In this document: positions 15,395-23,630 of the stretch, piece after piece
Layout of the letters: each line of letters starts with the position of its first letter
Position numbering within the stretch: the first letter of the stretch is position 1
NCBI GenBank assembly: GCA_021779835.1
Contig: JAJXZX010000001.1
Location: 1-64,000, forward strand
DNA from: Pseudomonadota bacterium
GTDB taxonomy: Bacteria; Pseudomonadota; Alphaproteobacteria; Rhodobacterales; Rhodobacteraceae
Direction of reading: 5' to 3'
Length of the DNA: 64,000 nucleotides
The notes under the pieces: model-generated
Told to the model about the DNA's origin: nothing
What the model saw: the letters and a program-made list of their open reading frames with translations, nothing else
Database searches by the model: none
Position numbers and translations under genes: made by a program

Positions 15395-15991
15395 TCAGGC
15401 CGCGAGGGTGGCCATAAGCTCTGAATGGCGGGCGGTATATTCCGCCCGCACTTCTTTTGGCGGGCGTAAGCGAATCTCCAGTCCTTGAATGAGTTTCGCG
15501 TCGGGCTTGCCAAATAGGCGGTCTGCTTCTGCCGCCGTAAAACCGGCAATCTGCACCGCCTCCATCCAAGCCGAAACCCGGTCTGCCGCTTTGATGGCTT
15601 TCTTGATCGCAGCAGGCAGCACGGCAGGCAAACCAAACCGCAGATGAACCGCCGCTGTCAGCCGCGCATCCAACTCTCCATATGCCTCGCCGACGGCGGC
15701 TTTGACCGGCGAGATCATATCGCCGATCACATATTCGGGCGCGTCGTGTAGCAGTGCGGCAAGCCGCCATTTCGCCGCAATCCCGGGATTGGCGCGCGCG
15801 AAAAGCACCTCGACCAACAGCGAGTGCTCGGCCACGGAATAGGGCCAATCGCCGAATGTCTGCCCATTCCAGCGCGCGACAAAGGCGAGGCCGTGGGCGA
15901 TGTCCTCGATTTCAATATCGACCGGCGTGGGGTCCAACAGATCGAGCCTGCGACCCGACAACATCCTCTGCCATGCGCGCGGCTGTTTCAT
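15395..15991 (-). CDS. HD-domain hydrolase (YfbR/5'-nucleotidase-like)
   Basis: 198 residues. The HD phosphohydrolase motifs are visible: the early His in YSVAEHSLLVEVL, the HD pair in LAALLHDAPEYVIGDMISPVK, and a late Asp in AIKAADRVSAWMEA. The combination 'Hs..v......HDa.E...gDi..P.K' is the YfbR-type arrangement, whose members dephosphorylate deoxynucleoside monophosphates with a divalent metal. Substrate here is inferred, not shown. The gene is convergent with hvrA (7 bases between stops) and divergent from ahcY. Homologues are commonly found between the reg locus and ahcY in Rhodobacter relatives, so it is part of the conserved neighbourhood. Confidence 0.85.
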   Translation of the reverse strand: MKQPRAWQRMLSGRRLDLLDPTPVDIEIEDIAHGLAFVARWNGQTFGDWPYSVAEHSLLVEVLFARANPGIAAKWRLAALLHDAPEYVIGDMISPVKAAVGEAYGELDARLTAAVHLRFGLPAVLPAAIKKAIKAADRVSAWMEAVQIAGFTAAEADRLFGKPDAKLIQGLEIRLRPPKEVRAEYTARHSELMATLAA

Positions 15992-16097
15992 AGCTCGCCC
16001 TTTCCTGTGAGGACTCTACCCAAATGGCCCAACCATTGTCGAACGAGGGCGCTAATGCTATCTGACGCGCAACCATGGTTTAAAGGAGTTTGGCGGG

Positions 16098-17492
16098 ATG
16101 CCGAAGGATTACATCGTCAAGGATATTGCATTGTCCGATTTCGGGCGCAAGGAACTGGTTATTGCCGAAACGGAAATGCCGGGCCTGATGGCGTTGCGCG
16201 AAGAATTTGGTGGATCGAAGCCGCTGAAGGGCGCGCGGATTGCCGGGTCGCTGCACATGACGATCCAGACCGCCGCACTGATCGAGACGCTGGTGGCGCT
16301 GGGGGCTGACGTGCGTTGGGCGTCGTGCAACATTTTCTCGACGCAGGACCATGCCGCGGCGGCCATCGCGGCCGGTGGCACCCCGGTTTTCGCCATCAAG
16401 GGCGAAACGCTTGAGGATTACTGGACCTACACCGACAAGATCTTCCAATTCGCGGAAGGCACTTGCAACATGATCCTCGACGATGGCGGCGATGCCACGC
16501 TGTACATCCTGATGGGTGCGCGCGTTGAGGCGGGCGAGACCGATCTGATCGCGGTGCCGACCTCGGACGAAGAGGTCTGCCTGTTCAATCAAATCAAGAA
16601 ACGCCTGAAGGAAAGCCCCGGCTGGTTCACCAAGCAGCGCGACGCGATCAAGGGCGTTTCCGAGGAAACCACCACCGGCGTGCATCGCCTTTATGACCTG
16701 CACAAGCAAGGCCAACTGCCCTTCCCGGCGATCAACGTGAACGACTCGGTCACCAAGTCGAAGTTCGACAACAAGTATGGCTGCAAGGAATCGCTGGTCG
16801 ACGGCATCCGGCGTGCCACCGACACCATGATGGCAGGCAAGGTCGCGGTTGTGTGCGGCTACGGCGACGTTGGCAAAGGCTCTGCCGCGTCCCTGCGCGG
16901 CGCGGGCGCCCGTGTGAAGGTGACCGAGGTCGACCCGATCTGCGCGCTGCAGGCGGCGATGGACGGCTTTGAGGTGACGCTGCTGGAGGATGAGCTTGCC
17001 ACGGCGGACATTTTCATCACCACCACCGGCAACAAGGACGTGATCCGCATCGAGCATATCCGCGAGATGAAGGACATGGCGATCGTCGGCAACATCGGCC
17101 ATTTCGACAACGAAATCCAGGTTGCGGCGCTGCGCAATCACAAGTGGACCAACATCAAGGATCAAGTGGACATGATCGAGATGCCCTCGGGCGCCCGCAT
17201 CATCCTGCTGTCCGAGGGGCGTCTTTTGAACCTCGGCAACGCCACCGGCCACCCGTCCTTCGTGATGAGCGCATCCTTCACCAACCAGGTTCTGGCGCAG
17301 ATCGAGCTTTGGACGCGCGGCAACGAATACAAGCCCGGCGTCTACATCCTGCCGAAGCATCTGGACGAGAAAGTCGCCCGCCTGCACCTGAAGCGGATTG
17401 GCGTGAAACTGACCGAACTGAAGCCGGAACAAGCGGCCTATATCGGCGTGCCCGTCGAAGGGCCGTTCAAGGCCGATCACTACCGCTACTGA
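16098..17492 (+). CDS. ahcY: S-adenosyl-L-homocysteine hydrolase
   Basis: 464 residues, normal for the bacterial enzyme that splits S-adenosylhomocysteine into adenosine and homocysteine and keeps methylation going. Visible hallmarks are [16 protein letters not shown], the substrate region [33 protein letters not shown], the NAD-binding [14 protein letters not shown], and the C-terminal PFKADHYRY. The gene has a good ribosome binding site (AAAGGAG, 16081-16087) before ATG 16098. AhcY is a classic neighbour of the reg locus in Rhodobacter. I looked for a SAH or SAM riboswitch in the ~105-base leader and found no convincing fold. A strong hairpin lies just after the stop. Confidence 0.98.
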   Translation: MPKDYIVKDIALSDFGRKELVIAETEMPGLMALREEFGGSKPLKGARIAGSLHMTIQTAALIETLVALGADVRWASCNIFSTQDHAAAAIAAGGTPVFAIKGETLEDYWTYTDKIFQFAEGTCNMILDDGGDATLYILMGARVEAGETDLIAVPTSDEEVCLFNQIKKRLKESPGWFTKQRDAIKGVSEETTTGVHRLYDLHKQGQLPFPAINVNDSVTKSKFDNKYGCKESLVDGIRRATDTMMAGKVAVVCGYGDVGKGSAASLRGAGARVKVTEVDPICALQAAMDGFEVTLLEDELATADIFITTTGNKDVIRIEHIREMKDMAIVGNIGHFDNEIQVAALRNHKWTNIKDQVDMIEMPSGARIILLSEGRLLNLGNATGHPSFVMSASFTNQVLAQIELWTRGNEYKPGVYILPKHLDEKVARLHLKRIGVKLTELKPEQAAYIGVPVEGPFKADHYRY

Positions 17493-17500
17493 ACTACCAC

Positions 17501-17538
17501 GCGCGCGCCCCAAGCCGGTTTTGGTTCGGGGCGCGCGC
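17501..17538. terminator. Hairpin between convergent ahcY and the GT2-fusion gene
   Basis: An 11-bp GC-only stem (17501-17511 pairing with 17528-17538) with a 16-base loop lies nine bases after the ahcY stop and nine bases before the stop of the minus-strand gene. There is no T-run, so it is probably a bidirectional, possibly Rho-assisted, end point. Confidence 0.6.
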
Positions 17539-17546
17539 GGGACAGG

Positions 17547-19430
17547 TTAGGCAATTGGCGTTCCCGGTCGCTGCAACGCGAAGGAGGTGGACGCATCGAG
17601 CGGGATCCGCTCTACGAGGCCCCACTCTCGGAACAACGTCTCAAAGTCAGCAAGCTCTGCATAGCGTGTCACCAGAAGCCGCCCGGTAATCAAGATGCGG
17701 GACGGTGCGGCGACATCGGCCAAGGCCATCGCTTGGCGCAGCGTCTCGGCGGTCAGCGCCGGATCGCCCAATTGCAAGCTGTCCGCGCGCACGTTGCGAA
17801 GGTACGCGGCAAGACTCTCGGCTTCTTGAGATATCCCACCCGTCTCAAGGTGCAGGCGCGGCCCAACCTCAATGCCGCGTCGAGCCCATATCCGCGACAA
17901 AACCGTGCCAAGCGCGGGGGACTGCTCGTGCAGGAACAGGTCCAGATCAGGGCGAACACGCGACAAGTGCGCGCCCATGAAGCCGCATCCGCATCCGATT
18001 TCGGCATGGCGACTGCCCTGCGCGAGGACGCGAGGCAACATTCGCGCCGTATTGCGTTCAAACTTGCCGGCCTGAATGAACAAAAGCGCTTGCGGTGTGA
18101 ACACCCGTGGATCACCCGGGATGTCGATTTCATGGTTGGCGAACCATTCCATCGGCGGCTCTGCCGACATGTCCACCTCTTCGCGCACATAGAGGTCGAT
18201 TGGCGCCAGCGTGCGGTCCTCGGGCGGCTTTTTCAGCTCTTCCTTCCGCTTGCCGCTAACGCGCTTTTCCATATCCGACATGAGCGCCGCGATCTTTTCA
18301 GGGTCGCGCGCTTGCGGCGGCTTTGCCTCAACCTGCGTGATGGGTATCGCGCTTGCCGCCTTCAGCCCCGCGACGAGTTCCTCGTAGGCTTCGGTGCCCT
18401 TAAACTCCGCCAGCCGCGCCTCGGCACGCGCCAGTGCTGCGAAGTGAAGCCGGTTCAATTCCGGGTCCTTCAGCAATTCGGCAACGATGCGATTCCGCTC
18501 GGCGGTGTAGCGCAACATGGCATCGTCACGCACTTCGTTGCGATCCTGTAGCGCCCAGTAATCCGAGTTATATTTGTCCTTCTTGAAGTTCACGTTGCCG
18601 CGAAACTTCCGGATTGCGTAGCTGTCAATCGACTTCACTGCATAGTGGTTCATCTGAACCCAATCATAGCCGATGGTTCGCACGATCGAGCGCCAGCCAC
18701 GAAATCTGAAGTAATCCTCCATCGGGCGGCCTGACCCGTTCAGCCATTTGATGCTGTCGGGAAACTCCGTGTCGATCCAGCGGTTCTTCATTTTTGGCCG
18801 ATGGATACCAAATTTCCATTTCTCGGGATCAAACTGGAAAAGCGTCTTTACGCCCCACCCCTTGTTCCACATCGGCGGTGCGGCATAGAGATATTGCTCC
18901 GTCACCGGATCGCGTGACCAATGGTGCACGCCGCCTGACCCAAAGATGCGCCACGTGATCACAATGCCATTGGCGCCCAGCGCTTTCGTCGCAGACAGCA
19001 GGTCGTCCAGCGTGCCGTCGCCGTATTTGATGCAGAGGAATTCGTCAGCGTCAAATACCAGCGCCCAGTCGCTGTCACCGATGACCGGCTCTTCCTGCGC
19101 GTAGTTCAGGGCAGAGGGTTGTGGGCGCTGCCCCTCGGGAATCGCATTGACGCGGTGGTACGCAAGGCCAAGCTCCTCAAGCCGCATAAGCATCTTGTCC
19201 GTGCCGTCCGAACAGTCGTTGGTGTAAACAACGATATCTGTAAAGCCGACAGCCAGATGGTGGGCAATCCATTCCAGAAGAAACGGCCCTTCGTCTTTCA
19301 TCATGGAAACGGCCGTGATCTTGCCATGTGGACTCACCCGTTTGGTCAGCCCGCACTTCGTTCCGATCGACTGCGCCGGAGGCGTCTGCTTCACGCGGTC
19401 CTTGGATCCCACTTTCTTGTCCGTCGCCAC
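17547..19430 (-). CDS. Glycosyltransferase family 2 / methyltransferase-like fusion protein
   Basis: 627 residues from a GTG at 19430 preceded by GAGGTG. Residues ~38-330 are a GT2/GT92-like domain: ITAVSMMKDEGPFLLEWIAHH, VVYTNDCSDGTD, and the DxD site ALVFDADEFL. KYNSDYWALQDRNEV and similar segments match bacterial 'glycosyl transferase family 2' proteins of Rhodobacterales. A charged linker (~370-410) follows. Then a C-terminal domain has a motif I-like HAEIGCGCGFMGAHLSRVRPD, suggesting a methyltransferase fold. The end (ILITGRLLVTRYAELADFETLFREWGLVERI) looks like its final strands. Two enzymatic domains on one chain suggest sequential sugar addition and methylation. No membrane segment. 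It is alone on its strand, apart from the GT cluster at 9.6-12.1 kb. Confidence 0.75.
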   Translation of the reverse strand: MATDKKVGSKDRVKQTPPAQSIGTKCGLTKRVSPHGKITAVSMMKDEGPFLLEWIAHHLAVGFTDIVVYTNDCSDGTDKMLMRLEELGLAYHRVNAIPEGQRPQPSALNYAQEEPVIGDSDWALVFDADEFLCIKYGDGTLDDLLSATKALGANGIVITWRIFGSGGVHHWSRDPVTEQYLYAAPPMWNKGWGVKTLFQFDPEKWKFGIHRPKMKNRWIDTEFPDSIKWLNGSGRPMEDYFRFRGWRSIVRTIGYDWVQMNHYAVKSIDSYAIRKFRGNVNFKKDKYNSDYWALQDRNEVRDDAMLRYTAERNRIVAELLKDPELNRLHFAALARAEARLAEFKGTEAYEELVAGLKAASAIPITQVEAKPPQARDPEKIAALMSDMEKRVSGKRKEELKKPPEDRTLAPIDLYVREEVDMSAEPPMEWFANHEIDIPGDPRVFTPQALLFIQAGKFERNTARMLPRVLAQGSRHAEIGCGCGFMGAHLSRVRPDLDLFLHEQSPALGTVLSRIWARRGIEVGPRLHLETGGISQEAESLAAYLRNVRADSLQLGDPALTAETLRQAMALADVAAPSRILITGRLLVTRYAELADFETLFREWGLVERIPLDASTSFALQRPGTPIA

Positions 19431-19836
19431 TTGTCACCTCTTGCCGCGTCACCATTGACGATGCCATGCGATCGTTTGATGCCCAAAAGTGGTCATCTAC
19501 GAGGGCATTTGCCTCAAATTGAAATCAAACGTCCCTTGACGATATCCGCCAACGCCCCGGCGCATCCTATATGCTTGGTCTGAAGCATCAAGGAGGCAAA
19601 CCGCCCTGGCGTTTCAATCCCGTGCTGGCGCAACGGGCGCTCTCTTTTTGTTGGAGCCCCCAGCGAGCGTCGGTCGATGCAGGCAAAAACGCGCGTACAT
19701 CGCATTGAGGGCGCGGGTAGCAAGTAATTTCCAGCGACGCGCGTATTTTTCTGCCTCGTTAACGTTCCGTTAACCATTGCAACCAAAGGTTTAATCCGTA
19801 AGGCCGTCTTAAGAGCGGTCGGTTGGGATTGGGCCC
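19431..19836. other. Divergent intergenic region with a CtrA-type box
   Basis: About 405 bases between the GT2-fusion gene and the PAS-protein gene. The right third is AT-richer and contains the TTAA-N7-TTAA site at 19759-19773. The left part has an imperfect hairpin around 19571-19588 (ATGCTT...AGCAT) and a GGAGG at 19591 not followed by a start codon. No gene is supported on either strand. Confidence 0.55.
19759..19773. promoter_or_regulatory. CtrA-type binding site TTAA-N7-TTAA
   Basis: TTAACGTTCCGTTAA is an exact match to the full CtrA consensus (TTAA, seven bases, TTAA), 63 bases before the start codon of the PAS-protein gene, in AT-rich sequence where a promoter would be expected. CtrA is the alphaproteobacterial response regulator controlling motility, cell cycle functions and gene transfer agents. 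Confidence 0.6.
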
Positions 19837-21408
19837 ATGACCTGGATGCACGTGCTGACGATCGTCGGATCTTCATTGATTGCCGCATTTGCTGCGCTGA
19901 TTGCGCTTTCCGCTCCGCCGCGCGGAAGGAAGACTGCACAACCGAGTCTATTCTCGGACCAGACCTCGGCTTGTGTTATGCTATTTGATCGCGAGGACCT
20001 GCTGGATGCATCTGTTTCCGGGCGCACGCTTCTTTCCCTTGGCAAGTCCGAGGATGGCCCGTGGAGCCGATTTCTAGAATATGCGGTTCCAAGATTTCCG
20101 GAGTTCGAGGAGAAATTTGCGTGCCTGCCGGCTCTGGGGCGTATTGTGCTCACGTCTTCGGGCCCCCAACCCTTGACCCTCCGCGCAGAGTGGCGCGGCG
20201 GGCTGGCGCGCATTTCCCTTACCGGAGCGAGACGCGAAAGCGATGCGCCGGCAAGCGACGCGCTTAGTTATCGTGCCCTTGAAGAAGAAGTGGAAATGCT
20301 GCGAAACATTGTCGACCACGCTCCTATCCTGGCTTGGCGTGAAGACGCCAACGGGGCCATAACGTGGCGCAATCAGACGTATGCCAAACTTGCCGAAGGC
20401 GCGGACAAGGCAAGCCACGATGCGGCGCCTCACTTATTTCCGTTATCCGGAGATTCTGACCCCTCGCACCCCGACGAGAGCCGTCGATCCTCGATCACCG
20501 TTCCGGAGACCGGCCAGTCGCGGTGGTTCGAGCGATATGTTTATCCGCAGGGAAGCGATCGTTTGGTGTTTGCTCTCCCGGCGGACTCTGCGGTTCAAGC
20601 CGAGGCTTCGCTACGCACCTTCATCCAGACGTTGACCAAGACATTCGCGCAACTAACCCTCGGCCTCGCGATTTTTGACAGGCATCGCCAACTTGTTCTC
20701 TTCAACCCATCGCTGGTCGATCTGACCGGGCTGTCACCGGCGTTTCTGTCCGCCCGCCCGACCCTTTTTGCGTTCCTGGACGCGATGCGCGAAACCCGGA
20801 TGATCCCAGAACCGAAAGACTACAAAAGCTGGCGCAACGAAATAAGTGCGCTCGAACAGGCGGCCGCTTCTGGCCAATATCAAGATATCTGGGCACTTCC
20901 CAACGGCCAGACCTACAGCGTCACCGGTCGGCCCCATCCAGACGGCGCTGTTGCCTTTCTTTTCGAAGATATCAGCGCCGCAATGACGCAAACGCGCACG
21001 TTCCGCGCCGAAATGGCACTTGGGCAAGCCGTCGTCGACAGCCTGGACGAGGCAATTGCGGTATTTTCCTCAACTGGCCTGTTGGTCCTGTCGAACTGTG
21101 CCTACGCACAGCTTTGGGGTCGCGACCAGTCGTCTGCCAGCCGCGAAATGTTTGTGGCCGACGCCATTAAACAATGGCACGGCCTTACGGCGCCAAGCCC
21201 GCTTTGGGCAGAGGCGCAAACTTTTATCGGGCGCATCGGGAATCGGACACCGTGGGCAGGCGAGGCGCGGCTGTCGGACGGGCGCCTGTTGAAATGCCGT
21301 TTTGCACCCCTCGCAGGCGGATCGACGTTGATCGGCTTTTCACCACTTGCGCCGACTGAGGTCAGCGCCCTTGTTCCGCCTGCCGCACCCGCCCTCCAAA
21401 GCGCCTGA
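19837..21408 (+). CDS. PAS-domain membrane protein in the DivL position, without kinase domain
   Basis: 523 residues. An N-terminal TM segment (HVLTIVGSSLIAAFAALIAL) is followed by a linker and at least two, probably three, PAS-like modules: VDHAPILAWREDANGAITWRN (~160), TLGLAIFDRHRQLVLFNPSLVDLTG (~285) and DSLDEAIAVFSSTGLLVLSN (~415). No HisKA H-box or HATPase motif occurs; the protein ends with a Pro/Ala-rich tail. In Caulobacter-type Alphaproteobacteria the gene before tsaE-amgK-murU-addAB is divL, a PAS-repeat pseudokinase that acts on the CckA-ChpT-CtrA relay. Position, PAS content and a CtrA box upstream all point to a DivL counterpart. Identity is inferred, so no symbol is given. The ATG at 19837 has no strong ribosome binding site. 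Confidence 0.75.
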   Translation: MTWMHVLTIVGSSLIAAFAALIALSAPPRGRKTAQPSLFSDQTSACVMLFDREDLLDASVSGRTLLSLGKSEDGPWSRFLEYAVPRFPEFEEKFACLPALGRIVLTSSGPQPLTLRAEWRGGLARISLTGARRESDAPASDALSYRALEEEVEMLRNIVDHAPILAWREDANGAITWRNQTYAKLAEGADKASHDAAPHLFPLSGDSDPSHPDESRRSSITVPETGQSRWFERYVYPQGSDRLVFALPADSAVQAEASLRTFIQTLTKTFAQLTLGLAIFDRHRQLVLFNPSLVDLTGLSPAFLSARPTLFAFLDAMRETRMIPEPKDYKSWRNEISALEQAAASGQYQDIWALPNGQTYSVTGRPHPDGAVAFLFEDISAAMTQTRTFRAEMALGQAVVDSLDEAIAVFSSTGLLVLSNCAYAQLWGRDQSSASREMFVADAIKQWHGLTAPSPLWAEAQTFIGRIGNRTPWAGEARLSDGRLLKCRFAPLAGGSTLIGFSPLAPTEVSALVPPAAPALQSA

Positions 21409-21449
21409 ACGCACTTGCAGCGACCGGTGGTGTCGCTAAGACTCGGCGC

Positions 21450-21947
21450 ATGAGTGATCGCGCCACCCACCTCACCCTTTCCTCAGAAGAGGATATGACC
21501 CGGCTGGGTCAATGGCTGGCGCCACAACTAAAGGCCGGCGATGTCATTTTGTTGTCGGGCCCGATAGGTGCAGGCAAGACCCATCTTGCACGCGCCATCA
21601 TCAAGGCGCGGCTTGCGGCGCTTGGTCGGGACGAAGACGTGCCCTCGCCGACCTTCACTCTGGTGCAAACCTACGACGGGGGAGGTACGGAAGTCTGGCA
21701 TGCCGATCTCTACCGTCTGACCCACCCCAATGAGGCCGAAGAGCTGGGTCTTGCCGACGCGTTTGAGACGGCAATTTGTCTGGTCGAATGGCCCGACAGG
21801 CTGGGGTCGCTTACCCCGCAAGGCGCGCTTCGGATCACGCTGTCTGCACCCGCCGACATTGACGGACGCAAGATGGTTCTTTCAGGCGGTGATCGTTGGT
21901 CACCGTTACTTGCAACACTGACTGCCCGGGCCATCCCGAATGTCTGA
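21450..21947 (+). CDS. tsaE: tRNA threonylcarbamoyladenosine biosynthesis ATPase TsaE
   Basis: 165 residues, normal for TsaE (YjeE), the small ATPase that drives the TsaBDE complex making t6A37 in tRNA. Walker A is LSGPIGAGKTHLAR; VPSPTFTLVQTY and VWHADLYRL are conserved downstream motifs, and ICLVEWPDRLG contains the WPe/d segment. TsaD is encoded 20 kb away at 1162. The gene starts 41 bases after the PAS gene and overlaps the kinase gene that follows by 8 bases. Confidence 0.96.
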   Translation: MSDRATHLTLSSEEDMTRLGQWLAPQLKAGDVILLSGPIGAGKTHLARAIIKARLAALGRDEDVPSPTFTLVQTYDGGGTEVWHADLYRLTHPNEAEELGLADAFETAICLVEWPDRLGSLTPQGALRITLSAPADIDGRKMVLSGGDRWSPLLATLTARAIPNV

Positions 21948-22959
21948 CCGTCGCGCCCTCTCGCAGGCATTTCTTGACCGTGCCGGATGGGGAAATGCCC
22001 GCCGAGCCTTTCTGGCCGGGGACGCTTCGGCCCGTCGGTATGATCGGCTACATGACCAACATGGCGCAACCGCCGTTCTGATGGATGCGCCCCCGGACAA
22101 GGGCGAAGACGTCGGTGCCTTCACCCGGATCGACGCCCACCTAGTTTCGCTTGGCCTTAGCGCGCCGCAGATCATTGCGGCTGACACCTCCAACGGTTTT
22201 CTTCTTCTCGAAGATCTGGGCGATGACCTTTACGCCCGCGTCATCCCGGCAACGCCATCGCTTGAAACCCCGCTTTATGCCGCCGCAACCGACGTTTTGG
22301 CGCTCCTTCAGGCCAATGCGCCCGCGACCGCCCTACCCCCCTATGGCGCGCGCGAAATGGTCGATGCGGTATCGCCCGCAACCGATTGGTATGCCTTGGC
22401 GATCACGGGCGCCCGTTCTGGCCTTGCCGCTCTGCAGGCGCCGCTGGCCGATCTGCTGGCAAAAGTTGACACAGAGCCGCCCGTGATGATTCTGCGGGAC
22501 TATCACGCGGAAAATCTGCTGTGGCTTCCGCAGCGTCAGGGGGTTGCGCGTGTCGGTCTACTTGATTTCCAAATGGCCATGTTGTCGAGCCCCGCTGTGG
22601 ATCTTGTCTCGTTGTTGCAGGACGCAAGGCGCGACGTTTCCCCCGCCGTCGAAGAGGCAATGATCCTGCGCTTTGTCGCCCTCACTGGGCGTGAAGAGAC
22701 CGCCTTCCGCATGGCTTACGCGGTGGTGGGCGCCCAGCGGCACTTGCGGATCCTTGGCATATTCGCCCGCCTTTCGCTTCACTTTGGCAAACCGGACTAT
22801 GTCGATCTGATCCCCCGTGTTTGGCGCGACCTCCAGCGTGATCTTGCGCATCCCGCGCTTGCATCTTTGGCCCGAGCAGTCGAAACCCTGCTGCCAAAGC
22901 CCACGGCGGAAATATTGCAAAGGATTCGCGACCAATGCGGCACGATCCCGACGCCCTGA
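21940..22959 (+). CDS. amgK: AmgK-type aminoglycoside phosphotransferase-like kinase (amino sugar kinase)
   Basis: 339 residues of the APH/choline kinase fold: AFLAGDASARRYDRL (nucleotide-binding loop region), FLLLEDLGDDLYARVI, the catalytic loop MILRDYHAENLLW with Asp and Asn, and the metal-binding GLLDFQMAM. The context is decisive. It is directly followed by the MurU-like nucleotidyltransferase, as in the AmgK-MurU peptidoglycan recycling route, where AmgK phosphorylates the anomeric carbon of N-acetylmuramate and MurU activates it to UDP-MurNAc, bypassing de novo (fosfomycin-sensitive) synthesis. It overlaps tsaE by 8 and murU by 25 bases. Confidence 0.85.
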   Translation: MSDRRALSQAFLDRAGWGNARRAFLAGDASARRYDRLHDQHGATAVLMDAPPDKGEDVGAFTRIDAHLVSLGLSAPQIIAADTSNGFLLLEDLGDDLYARVIPATPSLETPLYAAATDVLALLQANAPATALPPYGAREMVDAVSPATDWYALAITGARSGLAALQAPLADLLAKVDTEPPVMILRDYHAENLLWLPQRQGVARVGLLDFQMAMLSSPAVDLVSLLQDARRDVSPAVEEAMILRFVALTGREETAFRMAYAVVGAQRHLRILGIFARLSLHFGKPDYVDLIPRVWRDLQRDLAHPALASLARAVETLLPKPTAEILQRIRDQCGTIPTP

Positions 22960-23630
22960 TGCTATTTGCGGCAGGTCTTGGAACCCGCATGGGTGCCCTG
23001 ACCGCATCACGCCCCAAACCGCTTATTCCTGTGGCCGGGCGGCCGCTTATCGATCATGCCCTGCAACTGACCGAGGCTGCGCATGTGGCCCATGTCGTGG
23101 TAAATCTTCACTATCTGCCCGAACAAATCGAAGCGCATCTCGCCGCGCGTTCAGAGATCAGCCTGTCTTGCGAACCAGTACTGCTGGAAACCGGCGGGGG
23201 CTTGCGTCAGGCCTTGCCCTATCTTGGCGCGGGGCCGGTTTTTACGCTGAACTCTGATGCGGTGTGGACTGGGCGCAACCCTATCGAACAGCTTCGGGCG
23301 GCGTGGCGACCCGATGAAATGGACGCCCTGCTTTTGTTGATTGAACGCGGCAACGCGCGCGGTCATTCGGGCAAAGGGGATTTTACCATCGACGCGGACG
23401 GGCGCATTACCCGCGGGCCGGGAAGCGTCTATTCCGGTGCCCAGATCATTCGCACCGAACGGCTCGCGGCGATCCCTGACGCGAAATTTTCCCTCAATCT
23501 TCTATGGGACCAGATGATTGCCGAAGGGCGCGCTTTCGGCGTGGTTCATCAAGGGTCGTGGTGTGACGTCGGCCGCCCCGAGGGTATCGCCGAGGCCGAA
23601 GCGATGCTGCGTGAGAACGGCGATGTTTGA
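22935..23630 (+). CDS. murU: MurU-type N-acetylmuramate 1-phosphate uridylyltransferase
   Basis: 231 residues, a single nucleotidyltransferase domain. The signature LFAAGLGTRMGALTASRPKPL is the LxxGxGTRL/M pyrophosphorylase motif with its substrate lysine. NLHYLPEQIEAHL, FTLNSDAVWTG (the metal-binding Asp) and SWCDVGRPEGIAEAEAML complete the fold. Small size and lack of a left-handed beta-helix acetyltransferase domain separate it from GlmU. A downstream ATG at 22959 overlapping the amgK stop (TGATG) is an alternative start, but the shorter protein would begin right at the signature. The stop overlaps addB by 8 bases. Confidence 0.88.
   Translation: MRHDPDALMLFAAGLGTRMGALTASRPKPLIPVAGRPLIDHALQLTEAAHVAHVVVNLHYLPEQIEAHLAARSEISLSCEPVLLETGGGLRQALPYLGAGPVFTLNSDAVWTGRNPIEQLRAAWRPDEMDALLLLIERGNARGHSGKGDFTIDADGRITRGPGSVYSGAQIIRTERLAAIPDAKFSLNLLWDQMIAEGRAFGVVHQGSWCDVGRPEGIAEAEAMLRENGDV

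Noticed and set aside
15992-16097. Possible SAH/SAM riboswitch before ahcY
   Set aside because: The ~105-base leader has no convincing multi-stem fold or pseudoknot, and part of it must hold the divergent HD-hydrolase promoter.
16080-17513. 477-codon minus-strand open frame opposite ahcY
   Set aside because: ahcY is unmistakable on the plus strand; the antisense product has no recognisable domain or start signal.
19514-19939. Minus-strand open frame through the intergenic region upstream of the PAS gene
   Set aside because: It overlaps the PAS gene start, has no ribosome binding site or family resemblance, and spans the CtrA-box promoter area.
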